Assembly (NCBI RefSeq): GCF_023715205.1
Contig: NZ_JAMBNR010000009.1
Location: 1 to 64,000 of the forward strand
Length of the DNA stretch: 64,000 nt
Direction of reading: 5' to 3'
Source: Mesobacillus maritimus
Lineage (GTDB): Bacteria > Bacillota > Bacilli > Bacillales > Cytobacillaceae
The notes under the pieces were generated by a model. It made no database searches, was not told where the DNA came from, and was given only the letters and a program-made list of their open reading frames with translations. The first letter of the stretch is position 1, and every line of letters begins with the position of its first letter. Below, in pieces: positions 35,228 through 46,145 of this stretch. Both the position numbers and the translations under genes were made by a program.

Positions 35228-35881
35228 GTGGGCCTTGCATATTCTTTGGATCAGTTTGTCTATGTAGCGATTACACTGATGATTGCGTTTACGCTACATG
35301 AGTTCGCGCATGCGTATGTGGCGTACAAATTTGGGGATGATACGGCTGCCAGGCAGGGGCGTCTTACTTTAAACCCGTTAAAGCATCTAGACCCCGTTGG
35401 AACGATTCTTATCTTTATTGCTGGTTTTGGATGGGCGAGACCTGTGCCAGTGAATCGGTTTTTCTTTAAGAACCCACGGCTAGCAGGGGTCCTCGTATCG
35501 ATTGCTGGGCCGCTGAGCAATTTATTGCTTGTGGTGGTCGCGTTGTTTATTTGGTATGGTCTCCTTGCGATGGGGCTTGGTCCCAGCTTGCCAGAAGGCG
35601 CGGTAGGCTTTATCAATGTGTTTGTCGGGTTAAATGCAGTTTTATTTGTGTTTAACTTGCTGCCGTTTCCACCGCTTGATGGGTATCGCATCATTGAGGA
35701 TTTGGCACCAAATGATCTCCGTGCCAAATTAACACAGTATGAAAACTACGGAATCGTTATTTTCTTAATTCTTGTGATCACGCCGCTCGACCAGTATACG
35801 ATTACGCCGTTGTTTAATACGGTTGTTCCTTTTGTGATTGAGGCAGTTCGTGATGTCTTTTTATTCTTGTTTTTACGCTAG
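35228..35881 (+). CDS. ywhC: Site-2 protease family membrane protein YwhC
   Basis: About 217 residues with five or six membrane spans. The zinc metalloprotease motif HEFAH lies near residue 24 and the second ligand motif NLLPFPPLDG near 144. This is the small S2P/M50 group without PDZ domain; the substrate is unknown. The GTG at 35228 is chosen because AAAGGAG sits about 8 bases before it; the frame is open 30 bases further up to a TTG with no ribosome binding site. It is followed by ywhD in the same operon. Confidence 0.9.
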   Translation: MGLAYSLDQFVYVAITLMIAFTLHEFAHAYVAYKFGDDTAARQGRLTLNPLKHLDPVGTILIFIAGFGWARPVPVNRFFFKNPRLAGVLVSIAGPLSNLLLVVVALFIWYGLLAMGLGPSLPEGAVGFINVFVGLNAVLFVFNLLPFPPLDGYRIIEDLAPNDLRAKLTQYENYGIVIFLILVITPLDQYTITPLFNTVVPFVIEAVRDVFLFLFLR

Positions 35882-35893
35882 GAGGTAGTAGGT

Positions 35894-36406
35894 TTGGAAG
35901 AAAAAAAGAAGAAAAGTATTGGTTTTAATATTATTAAACCAGACCCGATGGATGGCCATAAAGGATTTGGAAAAGGTAGTTTGAGTTTAGACAATGTATC
36001 GCCAGTCATCATTGATGTTGAGGAAGGCGAGGCGACTGTTGACGTCGGAGCGATGCATGCGCGTAGTGTGGTGGAAAAAGGGATTAAGTTCATGCCGAAC
36101 AAAGAAGACTTCCCTAATGCTAAACCATATTGGCTTGTGTGGGTAACGATTGACCGCGCGGAGGAAGGCCCTTATTACGCAGGCGTTACGGCATGTGAAA
36201 TGACCGTGGACCGCGAAATTCGCCGTGGCTATAAATCGCTACCAGAACATGTGAACCGCTTAGATAAGTCCATTAAACGTCATATTATCGTCGATCATAT
36301 GGATGATAGATCAAAGCAAATTCTGACAGACTTTTTACGCAATCATGATGAAGGCATGTGGGAGCGTGCAGATGAGAAGCTAAAAACAGGGCTTCAGGTA
36401 AAATAA
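35894..36406 (+). CDS. ywhD: YwhD family protein
   Basis: 170 residues, with a TTG start backed by GGAGG 8 bases upstream and 12 bases after the ywhC stop. The segments GFNIIKPDPMDGHKGFGKGS, AKPYWLVWVTIDRAEEGPYYAG and HVNRLDKSIKRHIIVDHMD fit the YwhD family of unknown function. It is cytoplasmic, with no motif pointing to an activity. Conserved position next to ywhC and pbpG supports the call. Confidence 0.9.
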   Translation: MEEKKKKSIGFNIIKPDPMDGHKGFGKGSLSLDNVSPVIIDVEEGEATVDVGAMHARSVVEKGIKFMPNKEDFPNAKPYWLVWVTIDRAEEGPYYAGVTACEMTVDREIRRGYKSLPEHVNRLDKSIKRHIIVDHMDDRSKQILTDFLRNHDEGMWERADEKLKTGLQVK

Positions 36407-36492
36407 TCGTGCTTTGGAATTTCTTACTTGATTTTTAAGATTATTCCATTGTAAACTAAATATCAATGTGACACACAATGTAACTAGGACAG

Positions 36493-36526
36493 AAAAACCC
36501 CGGATGAGGATTCATCCGGGGTTTTT
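36493..36526. terminator. Bidirectional terminator between ywhD and pbpG
   Basis: AAAAACCCCGGATG, AGGATT, CATCCGGGGTTTTT, symmetrical and suited to the two convergent genes. Confidence 0.92.
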
Positions 36527-36536
36527 CATTGTCTTG

Positions 36537-38612
36537 TTATAATCCAAAGATTCGCTTGTACCAAGGTTTCTTGTCTTGTTCCTTCGCAGGTTGCTTTTCG
36601 TGCTCAACTGGATGCTCACCATCTTCAAGATGGTCGGTACAATATTCTTGAGGTTCCGTTCCATCTTTAAAATAGGTAAGCCGTTTTACAGGACAATTCT
36701 TTGAAGCGATTTTTCCGTTTTCAGGATTGATGTACACGCCAACGGTACCTTTTGTTGTCGGGAAGTTGACAGCAGGTTCGTCTTTAAGTGCTTTTTCCAT
36801 AAAATTGAACCAGATATTTTTACTAATCACTTGTTCTGTTGAGGTTTCAATCGGCCTTCCTTTGTCGTATCCTGTCCAGACAGCAGATACAAGCTGCGGG
36901 GTATAGCCGATCATCCAACTATCTGTATTAGTGGAACCGGATTTACCGGCATAAGGTCGACTCATCTCATCAACCATGCTGATGCCTGTGACGGAAGAAT
37001 AACCATTTAATTTTGGATCAAACATACCGGTTAACATATGATTCATCACTGAAGCCAGTTCCGGCTTCAGGATACGATCACCACTGTGGTCGTCATGCTC
37101 ATAAATGACCTCGCCATTATGGTTCTCCACGCGTTCAATCAACACAGGCTCCACGTATTTGCCGCCATTGGCAAACAAGCTATAAGCAGCAGCCATTTCA
37201 ATGACTTTAACGCCAGAAGTTCCTAGTGCAAGCGAAGGCACCTCCGCCATCTTGGTGGTAAGACCGAAACGCTTCGCGGTATCGACTAACACATCTTCAC
37301 CAAGGAACAAATGCGTTTTAACAGCATAGACGTTATCTGATAGCGCTAAAGCTTGAGCCATTGTAATGTCATCATTGGCATATTTATTATTAAAATTATG
37401 CGGAGTATATTCCGTTTTTCCGTTTTCAAAGCGGAATGTCGTGAGTTCACTTTTCATCATCGTTGTTGGTGTGAATCCTTGTTCCAAGGCAGCGTAATAC
37501 AATAACGGTTTGAAGGTTGACCCTGGTTGTCTGACGGCTTGGACAGCGCGGTTAAATGGGCTGCTTTCATAATCACGACCACCGATCATGCTGGTGACAT
37601 GTCCGTTTTTAGGGTTCATTGAAATAAATCCGGTTTGAATATTCGTGTCTTGTAAAAGGTGCTTTTCCACCATTTCCTCTGCCGTCTTTTGGTGCTCAAG
37701 ATTTAAAGTGGTGTAGACTCTTAAACCACCAAGAGCAATCGTACGGTCATCGATATTAAGGTTATACTTGAGCTCATTTTGGACAGCGTCTTGGAAATAG
37801 GGGGCTTGACCAAGGTTGCCCGTTGGGTGTTTTCCAACAAGCGTTAACCTTTCAGCTGCTGCTTTGTCGGCTGTACTGCTGTCGATAAAACCTTTCGTTT
37901 CCATCGCTTGTAAAATAATTTCTTGGCGCTTTTCCGCTTTTTCCTGATTTGCAAGCGGGGAATAAGTGCTTGGCCCTTTTGGAATCCCTGCTAGCATCGC
38001 AGACTCAGCCAAGGATAAATCTTTAGCGTCCTTACCAAAATAATAAAGACTCGCTGCTTGAACACCATAAGCACCATTGCCATAGTAGATGGTATTTAAA
38101 TACCCTTCGAGAATTTCCTTCTTTGAATAGTTCATCTCGAGGCGAATGGTATAGAAAGCCTCCGTTAACTTTCGCTTCCATGTTTTATCATGACTTAAAT
38201 AAAGATTCCGGGCGTACTGTTGCGTAATCGTACTAGCTCCCTGGACTTTGGCCATTGCTTTTAAATCCGCAAGTAGTGCTCCCGCAATTCGTTTATAATC
38301 AAATCCTCGATGTTCATAAAAATTCCGGTCTTCAATGCTGACGGTTGCTTTAACAAGATCTGAAGAGATATCCTGAATTGGGACCCAGTAGCGTTTTTGC
38401 CCTGTATGACTTTCTCCAATCATACTCCCGTCGTCTGCCATATAAATCGTTGATTGTGGCACAGCAAGCGCTGGTGGCCCGAGTATCTTGGCATAGATCA
38501 GAATGGAAAAGTAGATAAGGAATAAAACAGCTGCAAGAATCATTCCGATAAAAAGAACAGCTCGGAATAATTTCGCTGTTTTGCGAAACCGTTGATCCGT
38601 CATGATTTCCAT
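36537..38612 (-). CDS. pbpG: Bifunctional penicillin-binding protein (PbpG/YwhE type)
   Basis: 691 residues, class A PBP. One N-terminal membrane anchor (about 18-42) precedes the glycosyltransferase domain with EDRNFYEHRGFD (about residue 94) and QGASTITQQYARNLYLS. The transpeptidase domain has the active-site SxxK in PGSTFKPLLYYAAL (about 380), SxN in LSDNVYAV and KSG in AGKSGSTNTDSW. The tail is charged. It builds and cross-links peptidoglycan, and in B. subtilis pbpG is expressed in the forespore. AAAGGGGGAGC lies 8 bases before the ATG. Confidence 0.94.
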   Translation of the reverse strand: MEIMTDQRFRKTAKLFRAVLFIGMILAAVLFLIYFSILIYAKILGPPALAVPQSTIYMADDGSMIGESHTGQKRYWVPIQDISSDLVKATVSIEDRNFYEHRGFDYKRIAGALLADLKAMAKVQGASTITQQYARNLYLSHDKTWKRKLTEAFYTIRLEMNYSKKEILEGYLNTIYYGNGAYGVQAASLYYFGKDAKDLSLAESAMLAGIPKGPSTYSPLANQEKAEKRQEIILQAMETKGFIDSSTADKAAAERLTLVGKHPTGNLGQAPYFQDAVQNELKYNLNIDDRTIALGGLRVYTTLNLEHQKTAEEMVEKHLLQDTNIQTGFISMNPKNGHVTSMIGGRDYESSPFNRAVQAVRQPGSTFKPLLYYAALEQGFTPTTMMKSELTTFRFENGKTEYTPHNFNNKYANDDITMAQALALSDNVYAVKTHLFLGEDVLVDTAKRFGLTTKMAEVPSLALGTSGVKVIEMAAAYSLFANGGKYVEPVLIERVENHNGEVIYEHDDHSGDRILKPELASVMNHMLTGMFDPKLNGYSSVTGISMVDEMSRPYAGKSGSTNTDSWMIGYTPQLVSAVWTGYDKGRPIETSTEQVISKNIWFNFMEKALKDEPAVNFPTTKGTVGVYINPENGKIASKNCPVKRLTYFKDGTEPQEYCTDHLEDGEHPVEHEKQPAKEQDKKPWYKRIFGL

Positions 38613-38937
38613 CGCTTGCTCCCCCTTTAGTTTTTAAAATTAACATATAAAATTCCATAGAAATCTATTAACCATTATGAAGTCATTTCTGCTGTTTTAA
38701 ACGTGAGGACTGCAAATTGTTCGTAAAAAGTGAAGGTAGTTGTTCACTAAATGAATGTTCGTTGCTAACTAGTCACTGGCTGCTCACTGAACTCAGTTTT
38801 ATTCTCGTGAAGAAAAAATGCTTTCCTATTATTCAAGATTCGACTATACTTTTTCTGTTGTAAAAAACGTATTGTTTGGGGAAAGATAAAAATATTGTCT
38901 ACCGAGGAATTTTCTACAGAAAGGAAAGATGATATTT
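38613..38937. other. Divergent promoter region pbpG-speE
   Basis: 325 bases, AT-rich, between two divergent starts. Possible -10 hexamers (TATACT near 38848) are present without a convincing -35, so no promoter is claimed. No gene or repeat was recognised. Confidence 0.4.
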
Positions 38938-39765
38938 ATGGGCATTTGGTTCACTGAAAAGCAAACAGAAAACTTTGGAATTACGATGAAAATCAACCGA
39001 ACTTTACATACAGAACAAACTGAATTTCAAAAGCTAGACATGGTCGAAACCGAAGAATGGGGCAATATGTTGTTGCTCGATGACATGGTGATGACTTCCG
39101 TTAAAGACGAATTTGTTTATCATGAAATGGTTGCACATGTGCCATTGTTTACCCACCCGAAACCTGAACAAGTTTTAGTCGTTGGTGGCGGCGATGGGGG
39201 CGTCATTCGTGAAGTATTAAAACATCCACAAGTAAAAAAAGCAACCTTGGTGGATATTGATGGCAAAGTAATCGAGTATTCCAAAAAGTTTTTACCGGAG
39301 ATTGCCGGAAAGCTGGATGACCCACGCGTCGAAGTAAAAGTGGGCGATGGCTTTATGCATATTGCCGAAAGTGAAAATGAATACGACGTAATCATGGTGG
39401 ATTCTACTGAGCCAGTTGGTCCTGCGGTGAATTTATTTACAAAAGGGTTTTATGCAGGAATTTCAAAAGCATTAAAACAAGATGGCATTTTTGTGGCTCA
39501 ATCGGATAATCCGTGGTTCAAAGCCGACCTAATACGCAGTGTCCAAAAAGATGTGAAAGAGATTTTCCCAATTACACGCTTATATGTTGCAAACATTCCA
39601 ACGTACCCTAGTGGATTATGGGCGTTTACGATTGGTTCGAAAAAACACGATCCACTTGAAGTAAGTGATGAGCGTTTTCATGAGATAGAAACAAAGTATT
39701 ATACAAAGGAGCTACATAAAGCCGCGTTTGTGTTGCCAAAGTTTGTAGCCGATTTGGTTAAATAA
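38938..39765 (+). CDS. speE: Spermidine synthase SpeE
   Basis: About 275 residues, polyamine aminopropyltransferase. Nearly every landmark of B. subtilis SpeE is present: [33 protein letters not shown], the decarboxy-SAM loop [16 protein letters not shown], then [15 protein letters not shown] and [18 protein letters not shown] is about 10 bases from the ATG at 38938 but touches the ATG at 38929, so the shorter form is used. It is followed by speB for the agmatine route to putrescine. Confidence 0.97.
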   Translation: MGIWFTEKQTENFGITMKINRTLHTEQTEFQKLDMVETEEWGNMLLLDDMVMTSVKDEFVYHEMVAHVPLFTHPKPEQVLVVGGGDGGVIREVLKHPQVKKATLVDIDGKVIEYSKKFLPEIAGKLDDPRVEVKVGDGFMHIAESENEYDVIMVDSTEPVGPAVNLFTKGFYAGISKALKQDGIFVAQSDNPWFKADLIRSVQKDVKEIFPITRLYVANIPTYPSGLWAFTIGSKKHDPLEVSDERFHEIETKYYTKELHKAAFVLPKFVADLVK

Positions 39766-39766
39766 C

Positions 39767-39856
39767 AAGGCTGTTTTTTGTGGAATGTTGTTAAAATCCT
39801 AAAGCTCATTCAACCTTATTTTTCTGTTCAAAAGCAATAAGGTTTAGAAAAGAGCC
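39767..39856 (-). repeat. MITE-like repeat, copy E (inverted, internally deleted)
   Basis: Read on the plus strand it starts AAGGCTGTTTTTTGTGG and continues GTTGTTAAAATCCTAAAGC, the reverse complement of the right end of the family; it ends TTTAGAAAAGAGCC, the complement of the left end. About 90 bp, so the middle has been lost. It starts one base after the speE stop. Confidence 0.75.
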
Positions 39857-39894
39857 AATAACAAAACCTATATATAGAAGAAAGAGGGTTTATT

Positions 39895-40767
39895 ATGCGT
39901 TTTGATGAAGCTTATTCGGGGAATGTGTTTATCGGAATGAATTCCGATTTTAATGATAGTAAGGTGGTTCTTTACGGGATGCCGATGGACTGGACGGTGA
40001 GTTATCGACCGGGATCTCGCTTCGGTCCAGCGAGAATTCGTGAGGTATCGATTGGATTGGAAGAGTATAGCCCATACCTAGACCGTGAACTACATGAGGT
40101 AAAGTATTTTGACGCAGGTGATATTCCACTCCCATTTGGAAATCCGCAAAAAAGTTTGGATTTAATCGAGGACTTTGTCGGCAAATTGCTTGCGGAAGAA
40201 AAGTTTCCACTTGGCATGGGTGGAGAGCATTTAGTTTCTTGGCCGGTGATGAAAGCGATGGCTGCGAAGTACAAGGACCTTGCGATTATTCATATGGATG
40301 CGCATACCGATTTACGTGAGCATTACGAAGGGGAGCCGTTATCACACTCTACTCCGATTCGGAAAATCGCTGAGCATATTGGGCCGGAAAATGTATATTC
40401 ATTCGGAATTCGTTCGGGAATGAAAGAAGAGTTCGAATGGGCGAAAAACGCAGGTATGCATATTTCCAAGTTTGAAGTGCTTGAGCCGTTAAAAGAAATT
40501 TTACCGAAACTTGCTGGTCGTCCTGTATATGTCACAATCGACATTGATGTTCTTGACCCGGCGCATGCACCTGGTACGGGTACAGTCGATGCGGGCGGCA
40601 TTACTTCAAAAGAATTGCTTGCTTCGATTCATGAAATTGCTCGATCACAAGTCAACGTCGTAGGAGCGGACTTGGTTGAAGTAGCGCCAATTTACGACCA
40701 TTCAGAGCAAACGGCAAATACAGCAAGTAAACTAATCCGTGAAATGATGTTAGGATTTGTGAAATAA
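39895..40767 (+). CDS. speB: Agmatinase SpeB
   Basis: 290 residues of the ureohydrolase family. Manganese ligands are visible in MGGEHLVSW, HMDAHTDLREHY (about residue 143) and TIDIDVLDPAHAPGTGT (about 215). It splits agmatine to putrescine and urea, feeding SpeE. GAAAGAGGG lies before the ATG. The speE-speB pair is conserved. Confidence 0.97.
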   Translation: MRFDEAYSGNVFIGMNSDFNDSKVVLYGMPMDWTVSYRPGSRFGPARIREVSIGLEEYSPYLDRELHEVKYFDAGDIPLPFGNPQKSLDLIEDFVGKLLAEEKFPLGMGGEHLVSWPVMKAMAAKYKDLAIIHMDAHTDLREHYEGEPLSHSTPIRKIAEHIGPENVYSFGIRSGMKEEFEWAKNAGMHISKFEVLEPLKEILPKLAGRPVYVTIDIDVLDPAHAPGTGTVDAGGITSKELLASIHEIARSQVNVVGADLVEVAPIYDHSEQTANTASKLIREMMLGFVK

Positions 40768-40831
40768 TCAGCCTCGAGGTTAACGCCGTTTAATGATTAA
40801 GCTTGTTAAAATCAGACTAAAATAGGGAAGA

Positions 40832-40859
40832 GAGCTGACTGGCTTGGTCGGCTCTTTTT
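40832..40859 (+). terminator. Terminator after speB
   Basis: GAGCTGAC, TGGCTTG, GTCGGCTC stem with one wobble, then TTTTTC. Confidence 0.82.
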
Positions 40860-40977
40860 CATGATTTATAGATGGAGATGTTTGTCGAAATTTCAGTTTT
40901 TGTTGCGATATTTTGGTACAATACGTATACTTGAAAGTTATAATAGAATTGTCTAGATTTAGTGAGGATGTGTTTAG

Positions 40978-41391
40978 GTGTCTACGAATGCCGTTGAACA
41001 AATTCCTGTAAAAGTGACTGTGAAAACAATCATTAATAAGGAACCCTATGAATTGATCGCTTTTGGGCGCTATTCGAAAAAAGGGTCAAGTGCGTATCTT
41101 CAATACGATGAAATGATGACAGAAGGAACGATTCATACGACCGTAAAATTGAAGGAAGAGGAAGTCCTCATTCTTCGCAAAGGTGCGGTAGATATGAGGC
41201 TTCATTTTATCGCGAATAAAAAAACACCGGGGACCTATAAAACGGATCAAGGGTTGATGCTGACAGAAGCCAATACCAAGAAAATCAACTTGGAAGATGG
41301 TCGCGTCGAAATCCGTTATGATTTGGCGATCCAAGGGTCACATGCAGGTACATATCATATGAATATCCAATACGAGGAGGTTGCGGAATGA
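40978..41391 (+). CDS. ywiB: YwiB, DUF1934 beta-barrel protein
   Basis: 137 residues, with a GTG start and GTGAGG about 10 bases upstream. Calycin-like all-beta DUF1934 protein ([63 protein letters not shown]). Function is unknown. It is regularly found directly before argS; here its stop overlaps the argS start by 4 bases, so the two are coupled. Confidence 0.92.
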   Translation: MSTNAVEQIPVKVTVKTIINKEPYELIAFGRYSKKGSSAYLQYDEMMTEGTIHTTVKLKEEEVLILRKGAVDMRLHFIANKKTPGTYKTDQGLMLTEANTKKINLEDGRVEIRYDLAIQGSHAGTYHMNIQYEEVAE

Positions 41392-43058
41392 ACATTGTTG
41401 AACAAGTTCAAGCCAAGTTAAAAGAAGAAATCAAAGCCGCCGTCATTAAAGCCGGCTTAGCAGAAGAAGCACAAATTCCAGACGTTGTGCTTGAGTTGCC
41501 AAAAGATAAAGCGCACGGGGATTATGCAACGAATATGGCGATGCAGCTTGCACGCGTGGCGAAAAAAGCACCGCGGAAAATTGCTGAGGAACTAGTAGAA
41601 AACTTTGATAAAAACAAAGCTTCGATTGAAAAAATTGAAATTGCGGGTCCAGGCTTTATTAATTTTTATATGAATAATAGTTATTTAACAGATTTGATTC
41701 CGACTGTTCTTGAAGCAGGGGACCGTTACGGAGAGTCTACCGTAGGGAATGGGGAAAGAATTCAGGTTGAATTTGTATCGGCCAATCCAACAGGCGATTT
41801 GCATTTAGGACATGCTCGCGGCGCGGCTGTAGGGGACTCTCTAAGCAATGTGCTTGCAAAAGCAGGTTACGATGTATCGCGTGAATACTACATAAATGAT
41901 GCGGGAAATCAAATTAACAACTTAGCGTTATCGGTTGAAGCTCGTTATTTCCAAGCGCTTGGCGAAGACCGCGAAATGCCTGCTGATGGTTACCATGGGG
42001 AAGACATTATCGGCATCGGGAAAAAATTAGCGGAAGAGCATGCTGACAAGTTCGCAAAAATGAGCGATGAAGAACGCTTTGAAACCTTCCGCCAATACGG
42101 GTTGGAATATGAACTGGAAAAGTTGAAGAAAGACTTAGAAGCGTTCCGTGTCGGTTTTGATGTTTGGTTCTCAGAAACATCTCTTTATCAAGACGGTAAG
42201 ATTGAAAAAGCGCTTGAAGTGTTAAAAGAAAAAGGCCATATCTATGAAAAAGATGGAGCAACTTGGTTCCGTTCAACAACATTTGGCGATGACAAAGACC
42301 GGGTATTAATCAAGCAAGATGGATCATTTACGTACTTATTGCCGGATATCGCGTATCATAAAGACAAGCTTGAGCGTGGATTTGAAAAGTTAATCAATAT
42401 TTGGGGAGCGGACCATCATGGCTATATCCCACGGATGAGAGCAGCGATTCAAGCACTAGGCAATGAAGCGAATGCGCTTGAAGTCGAAATCATTCAAATG
42501 GTTCAGCTTTATAAAAATGGCGAGAAAATGAAGATGAGTAAGCGTACCGGTAAAGCAGTGACAATGCGTGACTTGATTGATGAAGTTGGCCTTGATGCAA
42601 CTCGTTATTTCTTCGCGATGAGAAGTTCAGATACACATATGGACTTCGACCTTGATTTAGCAGTATCTCAGTCGAATGACAACCCTGTTTATTATGCACA
42701 ATACGCGCATGCACGGATCTGCAGCATCTTGCGTCAAGCCGAAGAACAAGGGCTTGCGGTCGACCGCAACGCCGACTTCAGCTTAATTGGTGCAGAGAAA
42801 GAAATCGATTTGTTAAAGAAACTAGGTGAATTCCCACAAGCGGTTGCAGAAGCTGCACAAAAGCGTGTGCCACACCGCGTAACGAATTACATCTTTGAAC
42901 TAGCATCAGCGTTCCACAGCTTCTACAATGCCGAAAAAGTACTAGACCTAGAAGCCAAAGACCGCTCTGCTGCACGTTTAGGATTAATTAAATCCGTACA
43001 AATCACCATGAAAAACGCATTGGATCTGATCGGAGTATCTGCACCAGAGAAGATGTAA
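41388..43058 (+). CDS. argS: Arginyl-tRNA synthetase
   Basis: 556 residues, class I synthetase. The HIGH-type motif is HLGHARGA (about residue 138, in [18 protein letters not shown]) and the KMSKS-type motif is KMSKRTGKA (about 385). The N-terminal Arg-S (Add-1) domain and C-terminal DALR anticodon-binding domain are both present. GAGGAGG lies before the ATG. Its 3' side carries the family 2 repeat. Confidence 0.98.
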   Translation: MNIVEQVQAKLKEEIKAAVIKAGLAEEAQIPDVVLELPKDKAHGDYATNMAMQLARVAKKAPRKIAEELVENFDKNKASIEKIEIAGPGFINFYMNNSYLTDLIPTVLEAGDRYGESTVGNGERIQVEFVSANPTGDLHLGHARGAAVGDSLSNVLAKAGYDVSREYYINDAGNQINNLALSVEARYFQALGEDREMPADGYHGEDIIGIGKKLAEEHADKFAKMSDEERFETFRQYGLEYELEKLKKDLEAFRVGFDVWFSETSLYQDGKIEKALEVLKEKGHIYEKDGATWFRSTTFGDDKDRVLIKQDGSFTYLLPDIAYHKDKLERGFEKLINIWGADHHGYIPRMRAAIQALGNEANALEVEIIQMVQLYKNGEKMKMSKRTGKAVTMRDLIDEVGLDATRYFFAMRSSDTHMDFDLDLAVSQSNDNPVYYAQYAHARICSILRQAEEQGLAVDRNADFSLIGAEKEIDLLKKLGEFPQAVAEAAQKRVPHRVTNYIFELASAFHSFYNAEKVLDLEAKDRSAARLGLIKSVQITMKNALDLIGVSAPEKM

Positions 43059-43060
43059 GA

Positions 43061-43292
43061 TAGAAAAGCGGAAGCGGCTGCCCAGCGACGTATGTCCTGG
43101 AGCCCTTCGACTGAGATAAGACTTTTCTTTGGGCTTTAGCCCTTAGAAAAGTCAATCGGGTTCTTACGGGCAATTAAGAATTTAGTGCCCGTTGAACGCG
43201 ATAAAGGAAACACGAAGAGCGATAGCGATTCGATGTTGACTTATCGTAGGGAGAAGGGGGAAGGACACTAGTCGCTAGCCGCTGGAGCTTTA
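43061..43292 (+). repeat. GC-rich dispersed repeat (family 2), long copy
   Basis: About 230 bp. It starts AGAAAAGCGGAAGCGGCTGC, contains CAGCGACGTATGTCCTGGAG, then a block GATAAAGGAAACACGAAGAG leading to GATTCGATGTTGACTTATCG, and ends CACTAGTCGCTAGCCGCTGG. The block at about 43200-43255 is nearly identical to 60521-60574. Confidence 0.8.
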
Positions 43293-43303
43293 TAATTTTA
43301 AAT

Positions 43304-43334
43304 AACCTCTCCCACTTGGGAGAGGTTTATTTTT
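43304..43334 (+). terminator. Terminator downstream of argS and repeat
   Basis: AACCTCTCCC, ACTT, GGGAGAGGTT then TATTTTT. From here to 43689 I see no gene; the short plus-strand open frame there has no support. Confidence 0.85.
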
Positions 43335-43689
43335 CTAGTAAAGGAATTTTGGTTTTGTTTTTAAGGGAGGAATGGGACTTTTGGGGGAGAAAACTTATAC
43401 CTAAGCAGGTATTTATTCTCTCTACAGAGAATAAAAAAAGGTTTAGGGAGAATAAAGTGAAGTTAACGGCAAATAAATTAGCTACAATCAGCATAGGGAG
43501 GGTATAAACGAGCCAAACATACGTCTAGAAAGACAAATAGGCTTGAAAATCCCCCCCTAAAAGTGTTTTTCTAGTAAAAGTCATTCGTTTTTATAAATGG
43601 AATGGTGTGATTTTTACTGGTTATCAGCAAAAATGAAGCAATCTAAAAATAAAAACTCACAAGATACATTGGGGGTACACATAATAAAC

Positions 43690-44646
43690 TCACTTCCACT
43701 GCAAAGTTGCCCCACCAATCCGCTTAACGCCACGAATTTTACTCAAATCTTCTACTAAATTGAGCGCAGCTTGATCTTTTCGCTTTGCTTCAATCATAAA
43801 ATCAACATCTTGTCCGAGGGAACGCAAGACGTCAATCAGTGGCAGGATAAAATCAGCGTCCACATAATCAGCATGCGACCGAAAGGCTTTTTCCGTCTTG
43901 GGCGAACTGATGTGAATTTTCGGCCGGAGTCCAATTCGTTCCCAAGTTGCAAATCCTAACTCCAACAGCTTTTCAAGCTCCATTGTCCCCAAATTGGCCA
44001 TATGATGATGATAATCGAATACAAACGGGATGTCTTCTTTTTGACAAGCAGCTAATGTTTCGTCTCCGGTGTACGTTTTATCATCGTTTTCAAGTGTCAT
44101 CCGTTGTTTAATCTCAAAAGGGAGTTTGCGCAAATTCTCGTGAAAGCGGAGAATTGTTTCTTCTTTATTTCCGTAAGCCCCTCCGATATGGATATTGATG
44201 ACTCCTTCGTTTTCGAGCCCCATTGCTTCAAGCATCCGATAATGATACTCCATATCAATCACCGCATTATCGGAAACTTCTGGGCGGGGGGAAGTGAACA
44301 GAGTATACTGGTTCGGATGAAAACTGGTACGTATCCCCTTGGCTCTAACAAGGCGACCAATTTCGCGCCATTGATCACGAAATGGAGTCACAAAGTCCCA
44401 TTTCACTTCAGGATGAGTGGCGAGTGGGGCAATCGAGCTTGAAAACCGGTACAACGGTATTTCGTGGGCAATATTATAATGAACCATTCTTTCTGTGCTT
44501 TTTAAATTTTCATGAGTCACCGCTAATAGCTTGTCCGTGCGCTCGGCTTTGGACATTTTTTGATAGCGAGTAAAAGTAAGTGTACGCGACGGTGAAGCTT
44601 CCCAAAGCGAAATCGCCGTCGATACGTAGCCGAAACGTATAATCAT
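43690..44646 (-). CDS. uvsE: UV damage endonuclease UvsE
   Basis: 318 residues, UVDE family TIM barrel (YwjD in B. subtilis is longer at its C terminus). Family segments are [71 protein letters not shown] and PFVFDYHHH (metal ligands). It nicks DNA 5' to UV photoproducts. GAAAGGAG precedes the ATG. It is co-directional with the cardiolipin synthase gene 23 bases upstream. Confidence 0.95.
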   Translation of the reverse strand: MIIRFGYVSTAISLWEASPSRTLTFTRYQKMSKAERTDKLLAVTHENLKSTERMVHYNIAHEIPLYRFSSSIAPLATHPEVKWDFVTPFRDQWREIGRLVRAKGIRTSFHPNQYTLFTSPRPEVSDNAVIDMEYHYRMLEAMGLENEGVINIHIGGAYGNKEETILRFHENLRKLPFEIKQRMTLENDDKTYTGDETLAACQKEDIPFVFDYHHHMANLGTMELEKLLELGFATWERIGLRPKIHISSPKTEKAFRSHADYVDADFILPLIDVLRSLGQDVDFMIEAKRKDQAALNLVEDLSKIRGVKRIGGATLQWK

Positions 44647-44669
44647 GGTGAATCTCCTTTCAGCCCTCG

Positions 44670-45860
44670 TTACAGAAAATAGGAGACCGTCTGGGCTGCA
44701 CGTTCTTTTAGACTGCGAAACGGGTTGAAACGGTTTAACTCCTCAAGGCTGACTTCATCAGAATCTCGTAAATCTTCTTGAAGGATCATGTTTACCTGTT
44801 GAATAAATTCTTGGTTATAAATCAAGCAATTGAGTTCGAGGTTTAAAAACATACTGCGTTTGTCAAAGTTGGCTGTGCCTAGGTCGCAAAGTTTATCATC
44901 AATTACAAATACTTTTGAATGATAAAATCCTTTTTTATACTGATATACATTTCCACCTGAAGAAATGAGCTTTCGAATATAGCGCAAGGACGCTTCTTTT
45001 ACTAGTATATGATCAGCTGTAAAAGGAACGAGTAAGGTAAACTGTACACCGCGCTCAACGGCCTTTAACAGTTCATTGAAGATTCGATCGCTAGGGATAA
45101 AATACGGAGTCCCGATCATCATCTTGTGTTCGGCCTTCTGGATCATGCTGAATAAGGTTTGTTCTAATTCATTCCCTTCCGAAGGCAGTAACTGGTGGCG
45201 AATTTCTCCCTGCTGAAGCGGAGGAAAATAGACTTCTTTTTGTAAAAGATTGACTTTCATAGTCCGTTTCCAGTCAAGAAGGAATTGTTTCTGTAGATCT
45301 TGGACGCCTTCGCCTTTTACCTTTAAATGATAGTCACGCCACGGAGTCAGTTTTTTGTCTTTGTTGATGTATTCCTTGCCAACATTATAGCCTCCGGTGT
45401 AGCCAATTGCACCGTCAATAATGGTAATTTTGCGGTGATTTCGTACTTGCGAAGAATAAAACAAAAAGGGGAGTTTGGGAACTTGGCTGCTAGCAAACTC
45501 GACACCCGCTTGTTTTAATTTTTGTTTCGTCTTACGTGAGAGACTACCGCCAACCCAGTCTACCAGTAGCCGGACCTCAACACCTTGTTTCGCTTTTTGC
45601 ATTAAGATCTCTAAAAACTCGTTGCCGAATGAATCATCTTTTACAATGTAAAACAAAACGTGAATATGCTTTTTAGCTTGCCTAAGTTCAGCAAAGTAAT
45701 CTTCAAATAAGTCGGGTCCTGTTGTGAAGACAGCAAGCTGACTTTTTCGTTCAGGAAATCGTTGCTTGTTTAACTGGGCTAAATGTCGCTTTCTCCCGAT
45801 GGAAAAGTCCACTATTAGCAGCAGGGTAATACAAACTATTATCCACGTTGCAATCTCCAC
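44670..45860 (-). CDS. ywjE: Cardiolipin synthase-like phospholipase D protein (YwjE)
   Basis: 396 residues with a GTG start and AAAGGAG about 10 bases upstream. One N-terminal membrane span precedes two phospholipase D HKD motifs: [17 protein letters not shown] (about residue 141, written HRK instead of HxK with the family-typical spacing) and [21 protein letters not shown] (about 314). Such enzymes join two phosphatidylglycerols into cardiolipin. YwjE in B. subtilis is sporulation-linked and sits in the same place. It is shorter than ClsA (about 480). Confidence 0.9.
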   Translation of the reverse strand: MEIATWIIVCITLLLIVDFSIGRKRHLAQLNKQRFPERKSQLAVFTTGPDLFEDYFAELRQAKKHIHVLFYIVKDDSFGNEFLEILMQKAKQGVEVRLLVDWVGGSLSRKTKQKLKQAGVEFASSQVPKLPFLFYSSQVRNHRKITIIDGAIGYTGGYNVGKEYINKDKKLTPWRDYHLKVKGEGVQDLQKQFLLDWKRTMKVNLLQKEVYFPPLQQGEIRHQLLPSEGNELEQTLFSMIQKAEHKMMIGTPYFIPSDRIFNELLKAVERGVQFTLLVPFTADHILVKEASLRYIRKLISSGGNVYQYKKGFYHSKVFVIDDKLCDLGTANFDKRSMFLNLELNCLIYNQEFIQQVNMILQEDLRDSDEVSLEELNRFNPFRSLKERAAQTVSYFL

Positions 45861-46016
45861 AGAAATCCGGCTCCTTTATGTAATTTTTTCACGCGTATGA
45901 CTTAAGTAGGGAGGTAAAAAGTCGGTTGCGAGTACAGATTAGTTTTACCGAAATAATGATTTATATGAAGGGTTTTCCGAATCCATCCAAGAAAAAAATT
46001 TTTGAGAAAAAAACCG

Positions 46017-46044
46017 TTGACTGAATGCTCATTCATAATATAAT
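46017..46044 (+). promoter_or_regulatory. Candidate fadF promoter with overlapping operator
   Basis: TTGACT (46017-46022) and TATAAT (46039-46044) are separated by 16 bases. The spacer and -35 are covered by the operator-like TGACTGAATGCTCATTCA (46018-46035), placing a TetR-type repressor over the polymerase site. Confidence 0.75.
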
Positions 46045-46097
46045 GGAGTTACAGATAAATTCAGAAAATTTTATTGGTTTTAAATTTTCTCTGCAAA

Positions 46098-46115
46098 TGA
46101 GCGAGCGCTCGCTTG
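46098..46115 (+). promoter_or_regulatory. Second TetR/FadR-type operator before fadF
   Basis: TGAGCGAGCGCTCGCTTG contains a perfect 14-bp palindrome and aligns with the site at 46018-46035 and with the one before the thiolase gene. Confidence 0.7.
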
Positions 46116-46145
46116 TAGAAATCTTCAAAGGGGGTAGAGGAAGTT

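Noticed and set aside
43316-43507. Short plus-strand frame after argS
   Set aside because: It begins inside the terminator hairpin, has no good ribosome binding site and odd composition.
44670-45860. Full-length ClsA cardiolipin synthase
   Set aside because: Only one N-terminal span and 396 residues; it fits the YwjE type.
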